A DNA stretch of 64,000 nucleotides. Source: Kribbella italica (GTDB lineage: Bacteria > Actinomycetota > Actinomycetes > Propionibacteriales > Kribbellaceae). Every line of letters begins with the position of its first letter. The first letter of the stretch is position 1. The notes beneath the pieces are model-generated. The model was not told the origin of the DNA. It saw only the letters and a list, made by a program, of their open reading frames with translations, and did not search any database. The position numbers were made by a program, and so were the translations under genes. Positions 18,943 through 27,531 of this stretch are shown one piece after another. The stretch is from positions 6,386,001 to 6,450,000 of the forward strand of contig NZ_JACHMY010000001.1 in assembly GCF_014205135.1 (NCBI RefSeq). Direction: 5' to 3'.

Positions 18943-19125
18943 GATCCCCACCTCCCCAGGTCGCGGCTACTCCCCAAGTTATCTGGTGGTGGGAGCGCTT
19001 TGGGACTTTTCCACAGGTCAGCTGGGGGGAAGGTGGGGAAAGCAAGGGAAGGAAAGAGCCGACTGGGCGGCAGGGTGTAGGTGGATTTCGTGCGCCTGGT
19101 GGGGCGACTATTTGGTGGGTTTCGG

Positions 19126-19188
19126 GTTGGACTGAGGGTGTGTCGGGTTGGGCCGGGGGTGTGTCGGGTTGGGCCGGGGGTGTGTCGG
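19126..19188. repeat. Three tandem 21-bp repeats
   Basis: Three units (19126-19146, 19147-19167, 19168-19188). Units 2 and 3 are identical; unit 1 differs at 4 positions or fewer. The array ends one base before the glpD stop codon, in the 3' region of glpD. Confidence 0.85.
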
Positions 19189-19189
19189 G

Positions 19190-20731
19190 TCAGACTGCGG
19201 CGAAGGCTGCTCTGACCGCGGGGAGGGCGAGGTCTCGGTCGGCGGCGGAGAGGCCTAGGCGGGTTCGGCGGTCCAGGACGTCGTCTTCGTCGAGGGCTCC
19301 CTCGTGCCGTACGGCGAAGCGGAGTTCGGCGTGGGTTGTGGCCAGGCCCGGGGCCACCGGCTCGAGTAGGGCGCGGTCGCCGGTGATGACGTCGGGGGCC
19401 TCGGTGCCGTAGCGGTGGACGAAGCGGGCCGGGGCGCGGACCGTTGCGAGGCGGGAGCGGTCGGCTGCGCCGACCAGGGGGATGCGGTGGGTCAGACAGG
19501 GCCGCCGGACCTCCAGTGAGGACTGCTTCAGGGCGGCGTCGAGTGCGTCCTGTGCCATCCGGCGGTACGTCGTGAGCTTGCCGCCGACGATCGTCACCAG
19601 CCCGTCCGGTCCGGTGATCACCGCGTGCCGCCGGGAGATGTCGGCGGTCTTGTCCTCGCCCCGTTGGTGGCCGGTGTCGAGCAGCGGTCGCAGTCCGGCG
19701 TACGTGCCGAGCAGGTCGGAGCGGGTGATCGGCTCGCGCACCGCCGCGCTGATCGTGCCGAGCAGGAAGTCGATCTCGGCGTCGCTGGCCTGCGGTACGT
19801 CGCTGACCGGGCCCGGCGCGTCCTCGTCGGTCAGCCCGACGTACACCCGGCCGTCCGGCGCGGGGATCGCCATCACCACCCGCCGCGGCTCCCCCGGCAC
19901 CGGCACGGTCAGTACGGCGGACAGCTCGCCGAACACCGACTGCGGCAGCACCAGGTGCGTCCCGCGGCTCGGGCGCAGCTTGATCCCGGTGGCGACCTGG
20001 TCGGCCCAGATGCCGCCGGCGTTGACCACCATCCGCGCCGAGACGTCGATGCGACGGCCGCTCAGCTGATCGACGACGACCGCGCCCTGGCCGGTAACCT
20101 GCTCGGCCGAGCAGCGGGTCAGCACGCGGGCGCCGTACAAGGCTGCGGTCCGGGCGATCGCGACGACGAGCCGGGCGTCGTCGTACAGCTGGCCGTCCCA
20201 GGTCAGGAAGCCGCCGCGCAGACCGTGCGGCCGGACGGTGGGCGCGTAGCGCAGGACCTCGGCCGAGCTGACGCGGCGGGAGTGCGGAAGATAGTCGTCG
20301 CTGGTGTGCGCGAAGGTCCGCAGTACGTCGCCGCCGAGGAAGGCCGAGCGCAGCAGCGCCGCCTGCATGAACCTTGCCTCAGGCAACCAAGGCGCGACCT
20401 GCGGGACGGGGTGGACCAGGTGCGGCGCGGTGGTCTTCATCAGGATGCCGCGCTCGACGGCGCTCTCGTACGCGATGCCGACGTGTCCGGACGCGAGGTA
20501 GCGCAGGCCGCCGTGCACCAGCTTCGAGCTCCAGCGGCTGGTCCCGAAGGCGAGGTCGTGCTTCTCCACCAGGGCGACGGTCAGCCCGCGAGCGGCCGCG
20601 TCGAGCGCGACGCCGGCACCGGTCACCCCGCCACCGACGACCAGGACGTCGACCTGCCGGCGGGTGTCCAGCCAGTCGAGCTCCTTGGTCCGCCGGGCGG
20701 CGTTGAGGCTGGAGTTGCCGACCGAGATCAT
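19190..20731 (-). CDS. glpD: Glycerol-3-phosphate dehydrogenase, FAD-dependent
   Basis: A 513-residue flavoenzyme oxidising sn-glycerol-3-phosphate to DHAP at the membrane. The FAD-binding motif VVGGGVTGAGVALDAAARGL is near residues 29-48. KHDLAFGTSRWSSKLVHGGLRYL and the conserved RPLL, SRRHAVI and GGKLTTYR blocks are present. The ATG overlaps the TetR stop codon by four bases (ATGA), so both genes are co-expressed. Opposite lies an alkyl-DHAP-synthase-like gene, which suggests a role in glycerol/ether-lipid metabolism. Confidence 0.95.
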   Translation of the reverse strand: MISVGNSSLNAARRTKELDWLDTRRQVDVLVVGGGVTGAGVALDAAARGLTVALVEKHDLAFGTSRWSSKLVHGGLRYLASGHVGIAYESAVERGILMKTTAPHLVHPVPQVAPWLPEARFMQAALLRSAFLGGDVLRTFAHTSDDYLPHSRRVSSAEVLRYAPTVRPHGLRGGFLTWDGQLYDDARLVVAIARTAALYGARVLTRCSAEQVTGQGAVVVDQLSGRRIDVSARMVVNAGGIWADQVATGIKLRPSRGTHLVLPQSVFGELSAVLTVPVPGEPRRVVMAIPAPDGRVYVGLTDEDAPGPVSDVPQASDAEIDFLLGTISAAVREPITRSDLLGTYAGLRPLLDTGHQRGEDKTADISRRHAVITGPDGLVTIVGGKLTTYRRMAQDALDAALKQSSLEVRRPCLTHRIPLVGAADRSRLATVRAPARFVHRYGTEAPDVITGDRALLEPVAPGLATTHAELRFAVRHEGALDEDDVLDRRTRLGLSAADRDLALPAVRAAFAAV

Positions 20732-21354
20732 TCCGGCACCAGGTAGCGGTTCAGCATCGCGCGGAGCTCGTCGTCGAGCAGCGGGTACTCCTCGTGGGAG
20801 GCGAGGACCGGTCCGGACACCGCGGAGGCGAGCGAGACCAGGATGATCTGGCGCGACAGCCAGTCGGGGTCGCCGCCGCGGATCGAGCCGTCGGCCTGAC
20901 CGGCCTTGATGCCCTCGGCGACCAGCGCGAGGTGCGCGACCGTGCTGCTGCCGCGGCGCTCCAGCAGGTACGGCGTGAGGAACTCGGGGTCGAGCTCGAT
21001 GATCTTGCGCATCAGCGGGTGGGTGCGGGTCTTGCCGACCACCTCGACGACGCCCTCGACCAGCCGGGCGCGGCCGTCGACGGCGTCGGGCTGGAAGGCG
21101 GACATCAGCGCGGTCGTCCACTCCCGGGTCATCAGCGCGGCGACGACGGCCTGCACGTTGGGCCAGCGGCGGTAGAGGGTCGCGCGGGAGACCTCGGCGT
21201 GCCGGGCGATGTCGGCCATCGTCATCCGGCGCATGCCGATCGCCAGCAGCAGCTCGTACGCCGCGTCGAGGATCCGCTCCTCGCCGATCGCGTTGGCGGG
21301 GGTGGGACGGGCCGACGGGGTCGACTCGAGGTCGCTGCTACGCTGAGACATCAC
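20728..21354 (-). CDS. TetR family regulator of the glpD unit
   Basis: 208 residues. The N-terminal HTH reads ANAIGEERILDAAYELLLAI with DIARHAEVSRATLYRRWPNVQ, preceded by an unstructured 17-residue leader. The first codon can be GTG 21354, where a TACACT -10 box (21362-21367) ends seven bases upstream and gives a leaderless mRNA, or ATG 21351. It is the first gene of a two-gene operon with glpD and divergent from the FAD-oxidase gene. Confidence 0.9.
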   Translation of the reverse strand: MMSQRSSDLESTPSARPTPANAIGEERILDAAYELLLAIGMRRMTMADIARHAEVSRATLYRRWPNVQAVVAALMTREWTTALMSAFQPDAVDGRARLVEGVVEVVGKTRTHPLMRKIIELDPEFLTPYLLERRGSSTVAHLALVAEGIKAGQADGSIRGGDPDWLSRQIILVSLASAVSGPVLASHEEYPLLDDELRAMLNRYLVPE

Positions 21355-21367
21355 ACGTCAGAGTGTA
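21352..21367. promoter_or_regulatory. Candidate TetR operator over the TetR -10 box
   Basis: Imperfect palindrome with arms ACAC and GTGT around a six-base centre. It covers the TACACT -10 box of the TetR-glpD operon and lies in the 80-base gap to the divergent oxidase gene. Autorepression is the natural reading. Confidence 0.45.
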
Positions 21368-21434
21368 TCAGCGAGTCCAAGGTGCCGGAACTAGTCGGAC
21401 GGTACCTCCCGAACCCACCGATGGGGAGTGCCGC

Positions 21435-23000
21435 ATGACCGAGTCCGACCTGCCGGTGGTGCAACTCACGCCCGGCCGCTGGGGCGACCCCGCCCAGACG
21501 GTCGAGGTCCCGGAAGCAGCACTCGCGGCGCTGAAGCATCTGGGAGTACGCCGTACCGGTGTAGCTGTAGAGGCGGAGCAAGTAGTAGACGGCGAAGCCC
21601 CGGGGGCTTTGGTCGAGTTACTCGGTGTCGAGCATGTGAAGGTCGACTCAGACAGCCGGTGGGCGCATACCCGTGGTTACTCAACGCCTGATCTGCTGCG
21701 GGCCCGGGCGGGCGATCGGGCGGACATGCCGGAGGCTGTTCTCTTCCCGGGGTCGCACGAGGATGTGCTGGGCGTCCTGCGGGTCTGTTCGGAGCTGGGA
21801 CTGGCGGTGGTGCCCTACGCGGGTGGGACGTCTGTGGTGGGTGGGCTGGCGCCGAGCAGGTCTTTTGTTGCGATGGATCTGCGGCGGCTGGATCAGGTCG
21901 ACGAGTTGGACGAGATCTCGCGGACGGTGCGACTGGGGGCTGGGCTCCGAGGGACGGCGGCTGAGGCGGCGCTGAAGGACGAGGGCTACACGCTCGGGCA
22001 CTTCCCGCAGTCCTACGAGGGCGCCTCGATCGGTGGGTACGCGGCGACGCGGTCGAGTGGGCAGTCGTCGGCCGGGTACGGGCGGTTCGACCAGATGGTG
22101 GTCGGGGTGACGGTCGCGACGCCGCGCGGAACGGTCGAGCTCGGCCGGGCGCCGATGTCCGCGGCGGGTCCCGATCTGCGGCAGCTCTGGCTCGGGTCGG
22201 AGGGAGCGCTCGGGATCATCACCTCGGTGGTGGTGCGGATCCGGCCGCGGCCGGTCGAGCGGTTCTTCGAGGGCTGGCGGTTCGGGAGCTTCGCGCAGGG
22301 CCTGGACGCGATCCGCCGGCTCGCGCAGGACGGGCCGTTGCCGACCGTGCTGCGGCTGTCCGACGAGGCCGAGACAGCGGTGAACCTGGCCGATCCCGAG
22401 GTGCTCGGTGGGGCGAGCGGCGTACAGGCGATCGTCGGGTTCGAGGGCACGGCGACCGCCGTACGACGTGCTGCTGTGGCCGAGGTGCTCGTGGACGCGG
22501 GCGGCGAGCCGTTGGGCGAGGAAGCGGGTGAGACCTGGCGCAAGGGCCGCTACCGCGCGCCGTACCTGCGGGATCCGCTGCTCGACGAGGGCGCGCTGGT
22601 GGAGACCTTGGAGACGGCCGGGTTCTGGTCGAAGCTCCCCGCGCTCAAGGCGGCCGTGACGGATGCGCTGGTGAAGTCGCTCGGTGATCAAGGCACGCCG
22701 CCGCTGGTGCTCTGCCACGTGTCGCACGTGTACGAGACGGGCGCGTCGCTCTACTTCACTGTCGTCTGCGCGCAGGCCGAGGACCCGATCGGGCAGTGGC
22801 GGCAGGCGAAGACAGCAGCCAGTACGGCGATCGCCGCGGCCGGTGGGACGATCACGCACCACCACGGCGTCGGGACCGATCACCGCGACGCGTACGCCGC
22901 CGAGATCGGCCCGCTGGCGATCGAGAGCCTGCAGGCGGTCAAGCGAGTGCTCGACCCGAACAACGTCCTCAGCCCAGGAATCCTGCTCCCGGAGAACTAG
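21435..23000 (+). CDS. FAD-binding oxidase, alkyl-DHAP synthase-like
   Basis: A 521-residue protein of the VAO/PCMH flavoprotein family. It has the FAD-binding PYAGGTSVVGG motif near residue 135, then GASIGGYAATRSSGQSSAGYGRFDQM, and the C-terminal ITHHHGVGTDHRD typical of alkyldihydroxyacetonephosphate synthases. Those enzymes exchange an acyl for an alkyl chain on DHAP to make ether lipids. ATG 21435 has GGGGAG about seven bases upstream. The stop codon shares CTAG with the stop of the converging gene. The enzyme could also be a D-lactate/glycolate-type oxidase; the HHH motif favours the ADPS group. Confidence 0.85.
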   Translation: MTESDLPVVQLTPGRWGDPAQTVEVPEAALAALKHLGVRRTGVAVEAEQVVDGEAPGALVELLGVEHVKVDSDSRWAHTRGYSTPDLLRARAGDRADMPEAVLFPGSHEDVLGVLRVCSELGLAVVPYAGGTSVVGGLAPSRSFVAMDLRRLDQVDELDEISRTVRLGAGLRGTAAEAALKDEGYTLGHFPQSYEGASIGGYAATRSSGQSSAGYGRFDQMVVGVTVATPRGTVELGRAPMSAAGPDLRQLWLGSEGALGIITSVVVRIRPRPVERFFEGWRFGSFAQGLDAIRRLAQDGPLPTVLRLSDEAETAVNLADPEVLGGASGVQAIVGFEGTATAVRRAAVAEVLVDAGGEPLGEEAGETWRKGRYRAPYLRDPLLDEGALVETLETAGFWSKLPALKAAVTDALVKSLGDQGTPPLVLCHVSHVYETGASLYFTVVCAQAEDPIGQWRQAKTAASTAIAAAGGTITHHHGVGTDHRDAYAAEIGPLAIESLQAVKRVLDPNNVLSPGILLPEN

Positions 23001-25225
23001 CGCAGAGCGATCACGGTGTCCTCGCCGGAGACCAGGAGCTGGTTGCCCAGGGCATGGATTCCCCGGCGGCACTCGACCTCGTCCGGCAGCGCGACCCGCC
23101 GCTGGCCGGTCGAGGTGAGGACAGTGAGGTCGCAGCCGTGCGTGGTCTCCCGGACCGAGACGACGCGCGCGTCGCCGGTGATCGTGGACCGGACACTGAG
23201 ATCGCCCGGCACCGTGCGCTGCCAGGCGAGGTTCCCGGTCTGGGCGTCGAGCACCGTCGCCACCACCGCGCTCTGCTTCGCGGCCTTCGACGGGCAGTTC
23301 AGCAGGACCACCTGCCGCCCGGCCGCGGCGACCTTGCTGTCGCAGGCCCAGGTGGTCGGCAGGTCCCAGCGCCACTTGACCTCACCGGTCCGCGCCTCGA
23401 TCGCGACCAGTACTCCTGGCGACCCTTCACGGTTCTCCAGTACGACGACCAGCCCGTCGAACACCAGCCGCGTCACGCCCTGCCAGTCCGCCGGCCGCGA
23501 CCACAGCTGCTTGCCGGTCTCGAGGTCCAGCGCGGTCAGCTCGTCCGGCTTCCCTCCGCAACTGTGGCCGAGGAACGTCACCACGGTGTCCGCCGTCGCG
23601 GTCGCGCCGATGCTGGTGCAGCGCCCGGGCTCGAAGGTCCAGCGGTCCTTCCCGTCAGCGTCCAGCCCGCGCAACTTGTCGGACCCCTTCGAGACCTGCT
23701 TCCCGGTCAGCAGCGGGTCCGCGTTCTCGATCGAGTGGTCCCGGGTGCTCGAGCGCGGCCAGCCGGGCGTACGACGTCCGGTCGCGGCGTCGAGCATCAG
23801 GTAGCCGAAGTCGTCGAAGTCCGCGAGCAGCAGCTGGCCGTCGCCCGCGGCGTACAGCCTCGGCCGTGCGGCGGTGTCGGACCGGCTGTAGCGCCAGCGC
23901 ACCTCGCCCGACCCCGGGTCGAGCATCTCGACCGTGCCGGTCTGCCGCGAGATCGCGATGCCGTGCCGGGTCGCCACCGCGTCGGACACCGCGTCCGCGC
24001 GCAGTGAGGTCGTCGGGCTGACCCAGGCGATCCGTCCGCCCAGTTCGGACCGCGGCGCCTGGACCTCGGGTGCCGTCGTACCGGTGATCTGCTCGTTCGC
24101 CTGCAGCAGGTAGCTTCGCCCGACCGGGTCGGCGACGAACACGGTGGCGGCCACCACGGCAGCGGCCGCCAACAGGGCGGCAACCAACTGTCCACGGTTG
24201 CGCGCGGGAAGCGGTGCGGTCAGGGTGCTCGCGGCCAAGGCGGCGAGACCGCCGATCAGCAGCAGGCCCAGGCTGATGATCACCAGCGGCACCCGTCCAC
24301 CGGGACCGTTCGACGGTGTCCGGTCCGGGATCAGCAGAACCGCGATCACCAGGCCGGCCACCGCAGCAGTGCTGAACACCCCGGCGAGCACCCGCGCCCG
24401 ACGATTGTTGCTGCGGGCAATCTTCTGGAGCAGGAAGACCGAGGCCAGCGCGACCAGGTTGAGCACCCAGGCCGGCCACGCGGACCCGCCGTCAGCGCCG
24501 GACTGCCACGAGCTACCGGTCGCCCCGAATGAGGCAGCGGCGGCGAGCAGTGGGCTGATCACGGCGACGCCGACCAGCGCCGCGCGTTGCCAACCACGCC
24601 AGGGCGCCGGGATCTCACCGTCCAGGACCTCCAGTTCCCTGGCGAGATTCGCGCGCGCGGCCGCGGCGTACCGGTCCCGGCCGAGTTGTGTCCGGAAGAT
24701 CGGTCCGTCGAGCAGTCGTTGCACGAGGGCGTGCCGCAGTTTGATCGCCGTACTGCGGTCGGGGGCGTCGCGCCGTACTTCCACGGCGTGCGTCGCGTAG
24801 TTGGGTCCGGCGGCGGTCGCGTTGACGGCGTCGAGCAGGACGTAGGCGTTCGGGTCGGACAGGTCGTCGGACCATGGAGGCGGCGTACCGGTCAGGCGGA
24901 TCAGGCGGGCGACCTCGGCGGTCCGCGCCGCGGTCACGTGGTACGACGGCAGCTCCTGCTCGGCCAGCACCGCCGAGGCCTCGGCGTCCGACTGCCCGCC
25001 CGGCTCGTGGACGGCCCGGTGGAACCAAGCGGCGAGGTAGACCGCCGTCGGATCGGTGCTGAGCTGGTCCAGCGTGCCGAGTGCGTCGAGGACCCGGTGC
25101 AGGTACTGATCGCGGTAGGCGCGCCGGTCGTCCGCGCGGTAGCGCGCGGCCAGGTCGTCGGCCAGCACGGCCGCGCCCGGGATGAGGTCGTTCCAGCGCT
25201 CACGTAACCCCGTCACTCGCGACAT
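22997..25225 (-). CDS. Membrane protein: degenerate HD domain fused to PQQ-type beta-propeller
   Basis: 742 residues. Positions 1-200 resemble the COG4339 HD-phosphohydrolase family (ARYRADDRRAYRDQYLHRVLDAL, AAWFHRAVHE, LLDAVNATAAGPNY), but the catalytic His-Asp is His69-Arg70 and other metal ligands are missing. Five membrane segments follow at about 210-365. The C-terminal 370 residues are a propeller of PQQ/WD-like repeats (GTVEMLDPGSGEVRWRY, LTALDLETGKQLW, LVAIEARTGEVKWRW), probably outside the membrane. No PQQ ligands can be assigned. A sensor or scaffold seems likelier than an enzyme. It converges with the oxidase gene, sharing CTAG. Confidence 0.8.
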   Translation of the reverse strand: MSRVTGLRERWNDLIPGAAVLADDLAARYRADDRRAYRDQYLHRVLDALGTLDQLSTDPTAVYLAAWFHRAVHEPGGQSDAEASAVLAEQELPSYHVTAARTAEVARLIRLTGTPPPWSDDLSDPNAYVLLDAVNATAAGPNYATHAVEVRRDAPDRSTAIKLRHALVQRLLDGPIFRTQLGRDRYAAAARANLARELEVLDGEIPAPWRGWQRAALVGVAVISPLLAAAASFGATGSSWQSGADGGSAWPAWVLNLVALASVFLLQKIARSNNRRARVLAGVFSTAAVAGLVIAVLLIPDRTPSNGPGGRVPLVIISLGLLLIGGLAALAASTLTAPLPARNRGQLVAALLAAAAVVAATVFVADPVGRSYLLQANEQITGTTAPEVQAPRSELGGRIAWVSPTTSLRADAVSDAVATRHGIAISRQTGTVEMLDPGSGEVRWRYSRSDTAARPRLYAAGDGQLLLADFDDFGYLMLDAATGRRTPGWPRSSTRDHSIENADPLLTGKQVSKGSDKLRGLDADGKDRWTFEPGRCTSIGATATADTVVTFLGHSCGGKPDELTALDLETGKQLWSRPADWQGVTRLVFDGLVVVLENREGSPGVLVAIEARTGEVKWRWDLPTTWACDSKVAAAGRQVVLLNCPSKAAKQSAVVATVLDAQTGNLAWQRTVPGDLSVRSTITGDARVVSVRETTHGCDLTVLTSTGQRRVALPDEVECRRGIHALGNQLLVSGEDTVIALR

Positions 25226-25310
25226 AGTGACAGCTAGCGGTGTCTGTAGGTATTTTGCGGGAACACGTCAAGAAATTTCCTTCTCCTGACCGCCCCAAGG
25301 AAGGTTCGCG

Positions 25311-27497
25311 ATGTCCGCCCCCAGACACTTCGCCGCGCTCGCTGTCGCCTCGACAGCTCTGGCCGGCCTCGGCCTGTCCCCCGCGGCAGCCTCCCCGACC
25401 GCCGTCCAGGCCGTCGGCGCGACACTCCCCTTCACCATCGTCGAGGCCGAGAGCTCGGCCACCAACGGCAGCAGGATCGGCCCGAGCTACGCCCAGGGCA
25501 CGCTCGCCGCCGAGGCCTCGAACCGGCAGGCCGTCACGCTCAACGGCGGCCAGTACGTCGAGTTCACCGCACCGGCCACCACCAACGCGATCACCGTCGC
25601 GTACGCCGTTCCGGACGGCCGGTCCGGCACCCTGTCGGTCTACGTGGACGGCCAGAAGCTGTCCCAGCAACTCGCCGTGACCTCGAAGTACAGCTACGTC
25701 GACACGAGCTGGATCGCCGGTTCGCGCACCCACAAGCTCTACGACCACGCCCGGCTCCAGCTCGGCCGGACCGTGAACGCCGGCGCGAAGATCAAGCTGC
25801 AGGTCGACGGCGAGAACACCGCCGGCCCGTACACGATCGACGACGTCGAGTTCGAGAACGTCGCCGGCCCGGCCGGTCAGCCGGGTGGCTCGATCTCGAT
25901 CACCGACCGCGGCGCGGACCCGAACGGCAACAGCGACTCCACCGGCGCCATCCAGCAGGCGATCGACGCCGCCCGCGGCTCCGGCGGCGTGGTCTGGATC
26001 CCGGTCGGCCGGTTCAAGGTCGGCGGCACGATCAACCCCGACGGCGTGACGATCCGCGGCGCCGGGCGCTGGCACTCGGTGCTGCTCAGCCACCACCTGA
26101 TCGACCGCCCGAACGGCGGCGGCAACGTGAAGCTGCACGACTTCGCGGTGATCGGCGAGGTGACCGAGCGCAACGACAACTCGCCGGACAACTTCGTCAA
26201 CGGCAGTCTCGGCCCGAACTCGGTGGTCTCCGGGCTGTGGCTGCAGCACCTCAAGGTCGGCTTGTGGCTGACCGGCAACAACGACAACCTGGTGGTCGAG
26301 AACAACCGGTTCTACGACATGACCGCCGACGGCCTGAACCTGAACGGGACCGCGAACAACGCGCAGATCCGGAACAACTACCTGCGCAACCAGGGCGACG
26401 ACGCACTCGCCGCCTGGTCGCTGCACGCGGCCAACCGCGGCTCCACCTTCGCCAACAACACGATCGTGCAGCCGAACCTGGCGAACGGCATCGCGATCTA
26501 CGGCGGCACCGACATGACGGTCCGGGACAACCTGATCGCCGACACCAACGCGCTCGGCGGCGGGATCGCGATCTCGAACCAGTCGTTCGGCTCGCCGTTC
26601 TTCCCGCTCGCGGGCACGATCAACGTCTCCGGCAACACGCTGATCCGGACCGGCGCGATGAACCCCAACTGGGGCCAGAACCACCCGCACGGCGCCATCC
26701 GCGTGGACGCGTACGACAGTCAGATCAACGCGCAGGTCCGGCTGACAAATAACCGGTTGGTTGCTAGTCCGTGGTCGGCGTACCAGTTCGTGGACGGTGG
26801 TGGCGCCGGGCGGCCGGTGCAGAACGTGACCGTGGACGGCGGTTCGATCGAGGGGGCCGGGACGTTCGCGTTCCAGGCCGAGACGACCGGATCGGCGTCG
26901 ATCAGCAACGTCCAGGCCAGTGGCGTCGGCCGGGCCGGCGTCTACAACTGCGCGTACCCCGGTGGCACGTTCGCGCTGAACCGCGGTTCCGGCAGCAGTG
27001 GTTGGGACTCGACGTGGAGCGGCTGCGCCTGGGTCGCGCCCGGCACGGGTGGCGGGACCGATCCCGGGACGCCGACCGGCAATCTTGCCGCGGGCAAGCA
27101 GATCACGGCGACCAGTCAGGTACAGAACTACGTGCCGGCCAACACGGTCGACGGAAACGCCAACAGCTACTGGGAAAGCGCGAACAACGCGTGGCCGCAG
27201 TCGATCACCGTCGACCTCGGCAGCAACCAGACCGTCAAGCGGCTGGTGCTGAAGCTGCCGCCGAGCTCGGCCTGGGGCACCCGCACCCAGACCATCGCGG
27301 TGCTCGGCAGCACCACCAACTCGTCGTACACGCAGCTTGCCGGTGCGGCCGGTCGCACCTTCGACCCGGGCTCTGGCAACACTGCGACGATCACGCTGCC
27401 GAGTGCCGTCAGCACGCGCTACGTCCGGCTCACCGTCACCGGTAACACCGGGTGGCCGGCGGGCCAGTTGTCGGAGTACGAGATCTACAGCTCTTGA
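25311..27497 (+). CDS. Secreted GH87-type parallel beta-helix glucanase with CBM35-like and discoidin domains
   Basis: 728 residues: Sec signal peptide (cleavage near residue 27), a CBM35-like domain (about 40-185), a right-handed beta-helix (about 190-570), a Gly/Thr/Pro linker (about 577-590) and a C-terminal F5/8-type (discoidin) domain to the end. The helix carries GH87-like motifs: NNDNLVVENNRFYDMTADGL, RNQGDDALAAWS and GIAIYGG. GH87 enzymes (mycodextranase, alpha-1,3-glucanase) attack fungal alpha-glucans. The aspartates in TADGL and GDDAL fit catalytic roles. AAGGAAGG supports the ATG. The gene is single. Confidence 0.82.
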   Translation: MSAPRHFAALAVASTALAGLGLSPAAASPTAVQAVGATLPFTIVEAESSATNGSRIGPSYAQGTLAAEASNRQAVTLNGGQYVEFTAPATTNAITVAYAVPDGRSGTLSVYVDGQKLSQQLAVTSKYSYVDTSWIAGSRTHKLYDHARLQLGRTVNAGAKIKLQVDGENTAGPYTIDDVEFENVAGPAGQPGGSISITDRGADPNGNSDSTGAIQQAIDAARGSGGVVWIPVGRFKVGGTINPDGVTIRGAGRWHSVLLSHHLIDRPNGGGNVKLHDFAVIGEVTERNDNSPDNFVNGSLGPNSVVSGLWLQHLKVGLWLTGNNDNLVVENNRFYDMTADGLNLNGTANNAQIRNNYLRNQGDDALAAWSLHAANRGSTFANNTIVQPNLANGIAIYGGTDMTVRDNLIADTNALGGGIAISNQSFGSPFFPLAGTINVSGNTLIRTGAMNPNWGQNHPHGAIRVDAYDSQINAQVRLTNNRLVASPWSAYQFVDGGGAGRPVQNVTVDGGSIEGAGTFAFQAETTGSASISNVQASGVGRAGVYNCAYPGGTFALNRGSGSSGWDSTWSGCAWVAPGTGGGTDPGTPTGNLAAGKQITATSQVQNYVPANTVDGNANSYWESANNAWPQSITVDLGSNQTVKRLVLKLPPSSAWGTRTQTIAVLGSTTNSSYTQLAGAAGRTFDPGSGNTATITLPSAVSTRYVRLTVTGNTGWPAGQLSEYEIYSS
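26746..26763. promoter_or_regulatory. Copy of an 18-bp palindromic motif inside the GH87-type gene
   Basis: CAAATAACCGGTTGGTTG matches 16 of 18 bases of the perfect palindrome at 55317-55334. It lies in a locally AT-richer patch with rare codons (AAT, TTG, GTT, GCT, AGT). Function is unknown. Confidence 0.35.
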
Positions 27498-27524
27498 CCT
27501 CAAGTTGACTTGAGGTAACACAGT
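27494..27524 (+). promoter_or_regulatory. SoxR-type promoter with perfect SoxR box
   Basis: CCTCAAGTTGACTTGAGG (27498-27515) differs by one base from the E. coli soxS SoxR box and is embedded in the same geometry: -35 TTGACC (27494-27499), a 19-base spacer, and -10-like CACAGT (27519-27524). The ATG at 27532 is seven bases after the -10, so transcription would start at or next to the start codon (leaderless). The box begins one base after the GH87 gene's stop codon. No soxR gene lies in the window. Confidence 0.88.
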
Positions 27525-27531
27525 AACCGGC

